Below are positions 1-6,322 of a stretch of DNA of 8,360 nucleotides, in pieces. The first letter of the stretch is position 1; the number at the start of each line of letters is the position of its first letter. Source of the DNA: Solirubrobacterales bacterium (GTDB taxonomy: Bacteria > Actinomycetota > Thermoleophilia > Solirubrobacterales > 70-9); NCBI GenBank assembly GCA_030152805.1, contig JASLIG010000095.1, positions 1 to 8,360 of the forward strand, read 5' to 3'. Made by a program: the position numbers and the translations under genes. Below the pieces are notes generated by a model, which was given only the letters and a program-made list of their open reading frames with translations, did not search any database and was not told the origin of the DNA.

Positions 1-2925
1 GTCGAGGACACGATCCGCACGCGCAAGGGGTCGCTGCAGCTGGCGGTGACCAACGCCGGCACGATCCCCGACCGCGGCCTGTACGGCGTGCACCTCCCCG
101 ACGGCCGCCGCGTCGGTGAGCTCGACGAGGAGATGGTCTACGAGGCGCGGCCGGGCCAGACCTTCCTGCTCGGCGCAACCACCTGGCGGATTGAGGACAT
201 CACCCGCGACCGCGTCATAGTCAGTCCCGCGCCCGGGGTGCCCGGCGCGGTGCCCTTCTGGAAGGGAGACGGGATCGGCCGTCCCGCCGAGCTCGGCCGT
301 GCGATCGGGGCCTTCGCCCGCGAGGCGGTATCGCGCGAGCCGGTGGAGCTGGCTGCCGAGTACGACCTCGACCGCCGCGCCGCCGAGAACCTCGTCTCCT
401 ACCTGCGCGAGCAGCAGACCGCGACCCGAGTCGTCCCCTCCGACGAGACGATCGTCGTCGAGCGCTTCCGCGACGAGATCGGCGACTGGCGCCTCTGCAT
501 CCTCTCGCCCTACGGTGGCCGCGTTCACGCCGCCTGGGGCCTGGCGCTCTCGGCCAAGATCCGCGCTGAGCGGGACCTCGAGGCCGATGCGATCTGGTCC
601 GACGACGGCATCGTCGTCCACCTGCCCGACGCCGACGAGCCGCCCCCGGCCGATCTCGTCCTCGTCGACCCCGACGAGGTCGAAGACCTCGTCGTCGACG
701 AGCTCTCCGGCTCCGCCCTCTTCGGCTCCCACTTCCGCGAGAACGCCGCCCGCTCGCTGCTGCTCCCCCGCGCCTATCCGGGCAAGCGCACGCCGCTCTG
801 GCAGCAGCGGCTGAAGGCGCAGAGCCTGCTCGAGGTGGCTCGCGATTTCCCCCGCTTCCCGGTCGTGCTCGAGACCTACCGCGAGTGCCTGCGCGACGTG
901 CTCGACCTGCCCTCGCTCGCCGAGCTGCTGCGCGACCTTCACTCGCGGCGACTGAGCCTGGTCGAAGTCGAGACGCCGACCGCCTCGCCCTTCGCCTCCT
1001 CGCTGCTCTTCGACTACGTCGCCACCTACATGTACGAGGGGGACACGCCCAATGCGGAGCGCCGGGCGGCGGCGCTGGCGCTCGATCGCGACCTCCTGCG
1101 CGAGCTGCTCGGCCAGGAGGAGCTGCGCGAGCTGATCGATCCCGGGGCGCTGGAGGAGGTCGAGGCACAGCTCCAGCACCGCACCGAGGCCGGCCAGGCG
1201 GGCGACCGCGATGCCCTGCAGCAGGTGCTGCGCAAGGTCGGAGACCTCAGCGCCGATGAGTGCGAGGAGCGGGTCGCCGAGGGCTACTCGGCCGCCTCGA
1301 TGCTGGCGAAACTCCTCGACGAGCGCCGCGTCGCCGCGGTGCGGATCAACGGCGAGGAGCGCTACATCGCCGCCGAGCACGCCGGTCTCTTCCGCGACGC
1401 GCTCGGCGTGCCGCCGCCACCGGGATTGCCGGAGAGCTTCCTCGAGGAACACCCGGATCCGCTCCTCACCCTCGTCCGCCGCTACGCCCGCACGCACGGC
1501 CCGTTCCCGACCGTCCAGTTTGCCTCGCGCTACGGGGTCGATCCGATGCCCGCCCTGCGTGAGCTGGAGCGCTCGGGCGCCCTGGTTCGCGGTGAGCTGC
1601 TGCCGGGAGGGACAGAACGCGAGTGGTGCGACGCCGACGTGTTGCGCCGCGTGCGCCGGGCCAGCCTCGCCCACCTGCGCCGCGAGGTCGAGCCCGCCGC
1701 GCGCGAGCGCTTCGCTCGCTTTTTGCCGAGCTGGCAGAACGTCGACGCCCACCGCGCCGCCGGCGCCGGCCCCGATCGCCTGCGCGAGGCCCTCGTGCCA
1801 TTGCAGGGCGTCGCCCTGACGCCGAAGGTCTGGGAGGCCGACGTGCTGCCGCGCCGCCTTGGCGCCTACTCGCCGACCTGGCTCGACGAACTCTGCACGA
1901 GCGGTGAGCTGGTCTGGATCGGCGCCGGCGCGCGGGGTCGAAGCGACGGACGCGTCGCCCTCTACTTCCGCGACGACGTCCGCCTCGCCGGGCCGCCGCC
2001 GGCCAACGCCAAGCTGGAGTCGCCTCAGGGCGAGGTGCACGACGCGATCCGCGAGCGCCTGGCCGGCGGCCCCGACTTCTGGCTCGATCTGCTCGCCGAC
2101 ATCGACCATCCCCCCGAGGAGCTGCACAGCGCACTCTGGGATCTCGCCTGGGCCGGCGAGGTGACCAACGACGCCTTCGCGCCGCTGCGCACGCCGCGCC
2201 TGCGAGCCGTGCCGCCGCCTGAGCAGCGTGGCCGCCGATTCGCCCGCCGCCGCGCCTCCGGTGCCGCCGTACAGGGTCGCTGGTCGCTGACCGCGCCGCT
2301 CTTCGCCAACGCCCCGGCCGCCGGTCCCCGCCTGCGCGCCCAGGCCGAGCTGATGCTCGAGCGCTACGGGATCGTCACCCGCGAGACCGTCCTCGCCGAG
2401 GGCATCCCGGGCGGCTTCTCCAGCCTCTACGCCGAGCTCGGCAACCTGGAGCTGCTCGGCACCGCCCGCCGCGGCTACTTCGTCGAGGGCCTCGGCGGCG
2501 CCCAGTTCGCCCTTCCCGGCGCGGTCGAGCGCCTGCGCTCGCTCCCGTACGAGGACGGCTCCTTCCTGCTCCTCGCCGCGACCGACCCGGCCAATCCCTA
2601 CGGCGCCTCGCTGCCTTGGCCGAAACCGGCCAACGGCCGCCGTCCCGCCCGTACGCCCGGCGCCCACGTCCTGCTCCGCGACGGCGCCCCCGTGATCTAC
2701 GTCGAGCGCGGCGGGCGCGGCATCGTCCGCCTCGTCGAGCTGGGCGGCGAGGAGCTTGCCGCCGCCGTCCGGGCCCTTGCCGGGGAGGTCGCCACCGGCC
2801 GCCTGCCCAAGCTCGCGGTCGAGAAACTGGACGGAGACCCGGTTATCGGCTCCGGCCACGAGGAGGCCCTGCTCGACGCGGGCTTCAGCCGCGGCCCCCG
2901 CAAACTCACCCTCGCCGCGCGCTGA
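1..2925 (+). CDS. lhr: Lhr-family ATP-dependent helicase, C-terminal part (5' end outside window)
   Basis: This is the C-terminal 974 residues of a large Lhr (long helicase-related) superfamily 2 helicase, a 3'-to-5' translocase linked to DNA repair. The frame is open from base 1, so the GTG at 46 is internal and not the start. Actinobacterial Lhr is about 1500 residues, so the two RecA-like ATPase lobes lie upstream and no Walker motif is visible. The fragment opens with the hallmark segment after the helicase core (TIPDRGLYGV, RVGELDEEMVYE, TFLLGATTWRIEDITRDR, VPFWKGDGIGRP), which belongs to the winged-helix/beta-barrel part of the core. The rest is the long C-terminal region, known in Lhr to be tandem winged helices of AlkZ-like type; FPVVLETYRECLRDVLDLP, FASSLLFDYVATYMYEGD and RFARFLPSWQNVD are typical of it. 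The frame is intact to the TGA. It converges on the MazF gene with 3 bp between stop codons. Identification is by recalled family motifs. Confidence 0.93.
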   Translation, partial: VEDTIRTRKGSLQLAVTNAGTIPDRGLYGVHLPDGRRVGELDEEMVYEARPGQTFLLGATTWRIEDITRDRVIVSPAPGVPGAVPFWKGDGIGRPAELGRAIGAFAREAVSREPVELAAEYDLDRRAAENLVSYLREQQTATRVVPSDETIVVERFRDEIGDWRLCILSPYGGRVHAAWGLALSAKIRAERDLEADAIWSDDGIVVHLPDADEPPPADLVLVDPDEVEDLVVDELSGSALFGSHFRENAARSLLLPRAYPGKRTPLWQQRLKAQSLLEVARDFPRFPVVLETYRECLRDVLDLPSLAELLRDLHSRRLSLVEVETPTASPFASSLLFDYVATYMYEGDTPNAERRAAALALDRDLLRELLGQEELRELIDPGALEEVEAQLQHRTEAGQAGDRDALQQVLRKVGDLSADECEERVAEGYSAASMLAKLLDERRVAAVRINGEERYIAAEHAGLFRDALGVPPPPGLPESFLEEHPDPLLTLVRRYARTHGPFPTVQFASRYGVDPMPALRELERSGALVRGELLPGGTEREWCDADVLRRVRRASLAHLRREVEPAARERFARFLPSWQNVDAHRAAGAGPDRLREALVPLQGVALTPKVWEADVLPRRLGAYSPTWLDELCTSGELVWIGAGARGRSDGRVALYFRDDVRLAGPPPANAKLESPQGEVHDAIRERLAGGPDFWLDLLADIDHPPEELHSALWDLAWAGEVTNDAFAPLRTPRLRAVPPPEQRGRRFARRRASGAAVQGRWSLTAPLFANAPAAGPRLRAQAELMLERYGIVTRETVLAEGIPGGFSSLYAELGNLELLGTARRGYFVEGLGGAQFALPGAVERLRSLPYEDGSFLLLAATDPANPYGASLPWPKPANGRRPARTPGAHVLLRDGAPVIYVERGGRGIVRLVELGGEELAAAVRALAGEVATGRLPKLAVEKLDGDPVIGSGHEEALLDAGFSRGPRKLTLAAR

Positions 2926-2934
2926 TCCTCAGCG
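2920..2934. terminator. Small hairpin spanning the two convergent stop codons (lhr/mazF)
   Basis: A perfect 6-bp inverted repeat, CGCTGA-TCC-TCAGCG, with a 3-base loop contains the helicase stop in its left arm and the toxin stop (other strand) in its right arm. A second pairing of GCCGC (2914-2918) with GCGGC (2938-2942) could lengthen the stem across a small internal loop. There is no T-run on either side, so it is not a classical intrinsic terminator. It could act as a bidirectional stem or be chance in GC-rich sequence. Confidence 0.35.
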
Positions 2935-3309
2935 GGTGCGGCCCAGACCGACCAGGATCCCGACTCGCTTGGAAACTGCTTCCAGGGTGTCCGGTGAGGC
3001 GAAACCGAGCTTCTGCCTAAGACGTTTGGTCGAGATCGAGCGGACCATCTCGGGCATAACGAAGCTGATTCTGTTGAGCCCGCCTTCGGGAGGGTCGAGC
3101 CTTACGTGCAGCTCGTTGCCGCGGTCCGTTGTCGTCAGCGGCACTCCGATCGCCATCTGAGCAGCGGAGCGATTCATCGGGTTGATCGAGACCATGAGAA
3201 AGGGTCTCCTTCCACCTTGCTCATGTCCTACTACTGGCTCAAGGTCGACCATATAGACCTCCCCGTGCTTGACCTTCGCTGGCTCAGTCAACGTCGGCCA
3301 ACCCGTCAA
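2929..3309 (-). CDS. mazF: Type II toxin, MazF/PemK-family mRNA endoribonuclease
   Basis: A 126-residue protein of the MazF/PemK (CcdB-like fold) family, sequence-specific RNases that cleave mRNA when the antitoxin is lost. Visible motifs are the beta1-beta2 segment GEVYMVDLEPVVGHEQGG with RRP (residues 16-36), then VPLTT (56-60) and GGLNRISFVMPEMVRSIS (76-93), followed by the usual C-terminal helix. By alignment from memory with Bacillus subtilis MazF, R35 and T59 occupy the catalytic Arg25 and Thr48 positions, so the toxin looks active. The given start is TTG and overlaps the antitoxin end by 26 bp. A second TTG at 3291 would give a 120-residue form overlapping it by 8 bp. Neither has a Shine-Dalgarno sequence, so translation is probably coupled to the antitoxin. 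G+C is lower than in neighbouring genes. Confidence 0.9.
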   Translation of the reverse strand: MTGWPTLTEPAKVKHGEVYMVDLEPVVGHEQGGRRPFLMVSINPMNRSAAQMAIGVPLTTTDRGNELHVRLDPPEGGLNRISFVMPEMVRSISTKRLRQKLGFASPDTLEAVSKRVGILVGLGRTR

Positions 3310-3526
3310 GGAGCGTTACATCCCAGATCTTCATTTCCTCGCGAATCTCGTCCCCGTACTTGCGATAGGACTCGTCCATCGAGGCTAGAAGCCGTTGCTC
3401 CTCCAACAGGTCCACAGCTGCCTCGAGCACCTCAACCACGCTTGTCCCCTCGCGCTTCGCCTCCTCCGCAAGGCGTCGCTGCGTGCTTCGCCGCACGCGG
3501 ATGGTCGTCGTCTCGACTGCAGCCAC
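3284..3526 (-). CDS. Ribbon-helix-helix antitoxin of the MazF module
   Basis: An 80-residue protein encoded directly upstream of the MazF-type toxin and overlapping it, the standard antitoxin-first order. Residues 6-12 (TTTIRVR) form the DNA-contacting beta strand, residues 14-25 and 29-43 the two helices of a ribbon-helix-helix dimerisation domain. Residues 44-80 are charged, with many Asp/Glu, and are the likely toxin-neutralising tail. The expected role is to bind and inhibit the toxin and to repress its own operon. The start is GTG at 3526. It has no Shine-Dalgarno sequence, and a candidate -10 ends six bases upstream, so a leaderless mRNA is likely. The exact antitoxin subfamily name cannot be fixed by reading alone. 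Confidence 0.85.
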   Translation of the reverse strand: MAAVETTTIRVRRSTQRRLAEEAKREGTSVVEVLEAAVDLLEEQRLLASMDESYRKYGDEIREEMKIWDVTLLDGLADVD

Positions 3527-3532
3527 AGCGGC

Positions 3533-3562
3533 AGTCTACAGATCTGTCTACACACTTTTCAA
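3533..3562 (-). promoter_or_regulatory. Candidate toxin-antitoxin promoter (leaderless)
   Basis: On the minus strand, TTGAAA (3557-3562) is a fair -35 and TAGACT (3533-3538) a TANNNT-type -10, with an 18-bp spacer. Six bases separate the -10 from the antitoxin GTG, which puts the expected transcription start on or beside the start codon. That fits the lack of a ribosome binding site. Prediction by eye; the -10 matches TATAAT at 4 of 6 positions. Confidence 0.5.
3534..3552. promoter_or_regulatory. Candidate antitoxin operator: direct 7-bp repeats around a palindrome
   Basis: GTCTACA occurs exactly twice (3534-3540 and 3546-3552), one 12-bp step apart, and the 10-bp palindrome ACAGATCTGT (3538-3547) lies across the middle. 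Ribbon-helix-helix antitoxins commonly bind short repeated half-sites in their own promoters. The element overlaps the candidate -10 and part of the spacer, so binding would block RNA polymerase. The assignment rests on structure and position. Confidence 0.5.
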
Positions 3563-3613
3563 ATTTGTTCATTTCCGGCTAAGTCGCGAGCTGTCCCGGG
3601 TTCTCCCCCCTGC

Positions 3614-3630
3614 GGAGGGATAATCAAAGG
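3614..3630 (+). promoter_or_regulatory. Start region of the Crp/Fnr gene: distant purine-rich site and GATAAT
   Basis: GGAGGG (3614-3619) could be the ribosome binding site but lies 13 bases from the ATG; AAAGG (3626-3630) is only two bases away. GATAAT (3619-3624) resembles a -10 and would start transcription about at the ATG, giving a leaderless message. No convincing -35 is seen about 17 bp upstream. The two readings conflict and the sequence does not decide between them. Confidence 0.3.
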
Positions 3631-3632
3631 CG

Positions 3633-4337
3633 ATGGCTGATCGCGAGGAGGGGCAGGGACCGGTCGAGCTGCTGCGCAGCGTGCCGCTCTTCTCCGACCT
3701 CGAGGAGGGGGAGCTGGAGCGCTTCTCGCGGGTCGCGGTTGCCCGATCCTTCCCAGCGGGCACGCGGGTTTTTCACGAGGGCGACCACTCCGACGCCTGC
3801 TACATCGTCCGCGACGGCAGCTTCCGGGTCACGCGCGAGCACTCCGACGGACGTGCGATCACACTGGCCTCGCTCGGTCCCGGCGACATCTTCGGCGAGC
3901 TGGCCATGCTCGACGGCGAGGTGCGCTCGGCCAGCGTCGAAGCGCTCACCGACGGCGAGCTTCTCGCCCTGCCGGCGGGCGAGGTTCGCTCGCTGTTGGC
4001 CCGCCACCCCGAGATCACCGTGAAGCTGATCGCCGCTCTGGTGCGCCGCCTTCGCAGCGCCAACGAGCGCATCTCGCGCCAGTCCTTCCAGACCGTTCCC
4101 AGCCGCGTCGCCGGTGTGCTCTCCCAGCTCGTTGCCGAGGAATCTCCGCGGATCGAGGGCGAGGGCGGCGAGGTGACGATCCGCATGAACCAGGCCGACC
4201 TCGCTCAGCTTGCCGGTACCTCGCGCGAGAGCGTCAGCCGCTTCCTCGCCGACCTCGACCGCGCCGGCATCGTCCGTCCGGGGCGCGGCCGGGTCACCGT
4301 GCTGGCGCCCGAGAAGCTGCGCAACTACATCTTCTGA
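3633..4337 (+). CDS. Crp/Fnr-family transcriptional regulator
   Basis: A 234-residue cytoplasmic DNA-binding regulator of usual Crp/Fnr length. Residues 11-125 form the cyclic-nucleotide-binding beta roll, with the phosphate-binding cassette GDIFGELAMLDGEVRSAS (84-101). The G-E-L and the R98-S99 pair are the residues that hold cyclic nucleotide phosphate in true Crp proteins, so effector binding is plausible. A dimerisation helix follows (about 126-150), then a winged helix-turn-helix with MNQADLAQLAGTSRESVSRFL (185-205). The R-E-x-x-x-R pattern of the recognition helix (R198, E199, R203) matches that of E. coli CRP, suggesting TGTGA-like half-sites. No Fe-S cysteine cluster is present, arguing against an Fnr-type sensor. 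ATG start; GGAGGG at 3614-3619 is 13 bases upstream, farther than ideal. Its targets cannot be inferred from this window. Confidence 0.9.
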   Translation: MADREEGQGPVELLRSVPLFSDLEEGELERFSRVAVARSFPAGTRVFHEGDHSDACYIVRDGSFRVTREHSDGRAITLASLGPGDIFGELAMLDGEVRSASVEALTDGELLALPAGEVRSLLARHPEITVKLIAALVRRLRSANERISRQSFQTVPSRVAGVLSQLVAEESPRIEGEGGEVTIRMNQADLAQLAGTSRESVSRFLADLDRAGIVRPGRGRVTVLAPEKLRNYIF

Positions 4338-4345
4338 GGATCAGC
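4334..4345. other. Compact convergent junction (crp/RTX) with inverted stop codons
   Basis: The Crp stop (TGA) and the RTX stop on the other strand are separated by three bases, forming CTGA-GGA-TCAG with 4-bp arms. There is no T-run or longer stem here, so any terminator must lie inside the coding regions. The 12-mer CTGAGGATCAGC is the exact reverse complement of bases 2921-2932 at the lhr/mazF junction. Confidence 0.4.
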
Positions 4346-6227
4346 AGCCAACCGGCTTGGGGTCGGAGTGGTCGCGGGTGACGCTGTCATCGCCGCCACC
4401 GCACTGGATCGAGCGGTCGTGTTGACCGTCGATCGCTTCGATCGTGTCATCGCCGCCCTTACCGATGAAAGTGTCGGCGCCGAGGTGACCGAAGAGGTTG
4501 TTGGGGCCGTTGTCGCCGATCAGCACGTCGGGGCCGTCCGAGCCCTCCAGGCTCTCGTTGTTGCCGAGTACGTGGTCGGGAGTGCCGCAGCCGCCCGGAC
4601 CGCCGCTGCCGCCTAGCTTGACCGTGAGGCTCGCGTCCGAGCGACCGTAGGAGACGGTGTCGTCACCGTGGCCGCCGCTGTAGGTATGGCCCTGGCAGAT
4701 GACGACGGAGGAGACGAGCAGGTCGTTGCCGTCGCCGCCGAAGAGTTGGTCGGCGCCCGGGTCGGCGTAGAGCACATCGCTGCCGGGATTGCCGATCAGC
4801 GTGTCGTTGCCGTTGTCCGGGCTGTTGTAGTTCTCGCCGGCTTCGAGCACGTCATCGCCCAATCCCCCGCTGAGCGTGTCATTGCCAGCGTTGCCGTTGG
4901 CGCGCACCTTGACCTGGCGCGGCACGCTTTCGGCGACGCTGATCGAGTCGTCGCCGTCGCCGCCGGTGATCACGGCCAGGCCGGTGGCGGTCGCGGTGGG
5001 GCAGGTGACCACGGTGGTGCCGCTGGCCGAGCCGCAGCCTTCGCCGGGGATCACGGGACCGTTGCTGGAGACGACCCAGCCGCCGCTGAAGGCGACGCCA
5101 ATGTCGTTGGACTGCGGGTCGCCCTGCACGATCAGGCTGGTGCCGTCGAGGCCCTGGTTGAGGATGACGAAGGTCCCCGTGCTGGGCGGCTCTGTTTCGG
5201 CGCCGCAGGAGTGCTCGGTGGCGAAGCCGTCGCATTCGTCGGTGCCGGCGCCGCCGAAGGCTTCGTCGGGTCCGCCGCCGCTGTCGAGATCGTCGTTGCC
5301 GACACCGCCGTCGATCCGGTTGAATTCGCCGTCGCCGATGATCTGATCGCCCTGGGGTGAGCCGACCACGTCCTCGAAGCCCTGCAGGGCGTCGTGCCCG
5401 TCGCCTTTGGAGCGACCGCTGGCGAGGTCGACCGTCACCGCGCCGCGGGTCGCGCTGGCGTAGGTGACGATGTCGTTGCCGCCCCCGCCCCCATCGAGCG
5501 TGTCTTCGCCGCTGTCACCGCGGACGACGTCGCCGTCGCCGTCGCCGCCACTGGCGGTGTCGCTGCCGGCGCCACCGTAGACGAAGTCGTTGCCCCCGCC
5601 CCCGTCGAGCGCCGGATCGTCGCCGGGGCCGCCTTCGATCTGGTCGGTATCGGTGCCGCCGTCGATCTTGTCGTTGCCCTTGTCGCCGAAGAGCATGTCG
5701 TTGCCGGCGTCGCCGTCCTCCCTGTCGCTGCCCTTGTCGCCGTTGACGTAGTCGTCGCCGCTGCCGCCGAAGAGCTTGTCGGGTCCCTTAGCCCCCAGCA
5801 GCGTGTCGTCGCCGGCCCCGCCCTCGAGGCCGTCGCTTCCCTCCGCACCGAGCAGGTGGTCGTTGCCGTCGCCGCCGTCGAGATGATCGGAGCCGGTATC
5901 TCCGGCGAGCCTGTCGTTATCCCCTTCGCCGAAGAGCTTGTCGTAGCCCCGACCGCCGTGGATCGAGTCGTCGCCGGGCCCGCCGCAGATTGTGTCGTTT
6001 CCGTTGGGCCCGCCGCTGATCTTGTCGTCGCCGCCGCCGCCGAAGATCACGTCGCTCGCCCGCTTGCCGACGAGCACGTCGTTGCCGGCGGTACCGACGA
6101 TCGTCGCATGCTTGCCGTTGCAGCTCGCGGCGCCGGCATTGGCGCTGCAGGCGAGCAGAAAGGTCGTCGCGAAGACGAGCGCCGCCGCGAGCAGCCGGCG
6201 CGAGACTGTGACAGCGATTTGCCCCAC
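4341..6227 (-). CDS. Exported RTX (hemolysin-type) calcium-binding repeat protein
   Basis: A 628-residue protein made mostly of RTX nonapeptides (GGxGxDxux), which bind Ca2+ and fold as a parallel beta roll outside the cell. Residues 9-33 are an export signal: SRR, a hydrophobic stretch, then either an AxA site near 31-33 or a lipobox-like LLAC ending at C27. Twenty-two consecutive repeats fill 46-246. A bridge with NDIVTYASATRGAVTVDLASG follows (251-271), then repeats at 290-334, a non-repeat domain at about 344-420 holding C398 and C409, and two more arrays (446-506, 563-598). The chain ends in Cys. The start is GTG: an in-frame TAG lies just upstream and a G-run (6229-6234) can serve as ribosome binding site. 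No lipase, protease or other catalytic domain is recognisable, and no type I secretion genes are adjacent. Likely a surface or secreted structural or adhesive protein; the precise role is unknown. Confidence 0.88.
   Translation of the reverse strand: MGQIAVTVSRRLLAAALVFATTFLLACSANAGAASCNGKHATIVGTAGNDVLVGKRASDVIFGGGGDDKISGGPNGNDTICGGPGDDSIHGGRGYDKLFGEGDNDRLAGDTGSDHLDGGDGNDHLLGAEGSDGLEGGAGDDTLLGAKGPDKLFGGSGDDYVNGDKGSDREDGDAGNDMLFGDKGNDKIDGGTDTDQIEGGPGDDPALDGGGGNDFVYGGAGSDTASGGDGDGDVVRGDSGEDTLDGGGGGNDIVTYASATRGAVTVDLASGRSKGDGHDALQGFEDVVGSPQGDQIIGDGEFNRIDGGVGNDDLDSGGGPDEAFGGAGTDECDGFATEHSCGAETEPPSTGTFVILNQGLDGTSLIVQGDPQSNDIGVAFSGGWVVSSNGPVIPGEGCGSASGTTVVTCPTATATGLAVITGGDGDDSISVAESVPRQVKVRANGNAGNDTLSGGLGDDVLEAGENYNSPDNGNDTLIGNPGSDVLYADPGADQLFGGDGNDLLVSSVVICQGHTYSGGHGDDTVSYGRSDASLTVKLGGSGGPGGCGTPDHVLGNNESLEGSDGPDVLIGDNGPNNLFGHLGADTFIGKGGDDTIEAIDGQHDRSIQCGGGDDSVTRDHSDPKPVGC
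4434..4541 (-). repeat. RTX array 4: four nonapeptide repeats near the C-terminus
   Basis: Residues 563-598 form four nine-residue units (SDGPDVLIG, DNGPNNLFG, HLGADTFIG, KGGDDTIEA). The remaining C-terminal 30 residues are not in register and include C609 and the terminal C628. Confidence 0.7.
4710..4892 (-). repeat. RTX array 3: five regular repeats with one irregular insertion
   Basis: Residues 446-506 contain five nine-residue units (first NAGNDTLSG, last GDGNDLLVS) interrupted at 464-479 by an irregular 16-residue unit with ENYNSPDNGND. A lone repeat-like stretch GDGDDSISV (423-431) precedes it. Confidence 0.7.
5226..5360 (-). repeat. RTX array 2: five nonapeptide repeats
   Basis: Residues 290-334 form five nine-residue units starting at SPQGDQIIG and ending at GAGTDECDG. 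The array follows the VTVDLASG bridge typical of RTX proteins and precedes the cysteine-containing non-repeat domain. Confidence 0.75.
5490..6092 (-). repeat. RTX array 1: 22 tandem nonapeptide repeats
   Basis: Residues 46-246 of the RTX protein divide without gaps into 22 units, 19 of nine residues and three of ten (73-82, 200-209, 228-237). Nearly every unit carries Asp at the conserved calcium-binding position and most end in Gly. At DNA level this gives recurring short GC-rich words such as tcgttgcc on the plus strand, but the codons differ from unit to unit, so it is a protein repeat and not a recent DNA tandem duplication. Confidence 0.85.
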
Positions 6228-6322
6228 GCCCCCCTATCGACCTCTTTTTCGGTCGCCTACACCCCCGGTTCGGACAAAGGTCCAATACTTGGTAGTCGGC
6301 GGTCAGATACGCTCGCAGCCCG
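6228..6322. promoter_or_regulatory. Divergent intergenic region between the RTX and ASCH genes
   Basis: These 95 bases must hold both divergent promoters. Visible elements are the inverted repeat CGACC-N8-GGTCG (6238-6255), which would form a hairpin in the RTX mRNA leader just upstream of its G-rich ribosome binding site; the short palindrome GGAC-AAAG-GTCC (6272-6283); and TACGCT (6308-6313), a TANNNT -10 candidate for the ASCH gene. A weak RTX promoter could use TTGGAC on the minus strand as its -35, but I find no good matching -10. Confidence 0.4.

Noticed and set aside
46..48. GTG as the start of the helicase gene
   Set aside because: The frame is open to base 1 and the upstream residues continue Lhr-like sequence; the family is about 500 residues longer at the N-terminus.
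221..1168. Long minus-strand open frame opposite the helicase
   Set aside because: Its product is almost all Arg, Ala, Gly and Pro, the usual shadow of a high-GC gene, and the plus-strand Lhr match is unambiguous.
3560..3567. CAAATTTG palindrome as an Fnr/Crp operator for the regulator gene
   Set aside because: Only 8 bp, AT-rich, without extended symmetry, and better explained as part of the toxin-antitoxin -35 region.
3106..3582. Plus-strand open frames over the toxin-antitoxin module
   Set aside because: They resemble no family and lie opposite two genes with clear MazF and ribbon-helix-helix motifs.
4434..6092. CRISPR-like or DNA tandem repeats
   Set aside because: The period is 27 bases, one RTX nonapeptide, with varying codons and no constant repeat or unique spacers.
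6207..6222. Crp site at TGTGA near the RTX start
   Set aside because: The second half-site six bases on reads TTTGC instead of TCACA, and the position is inside the RTX coding sequence.
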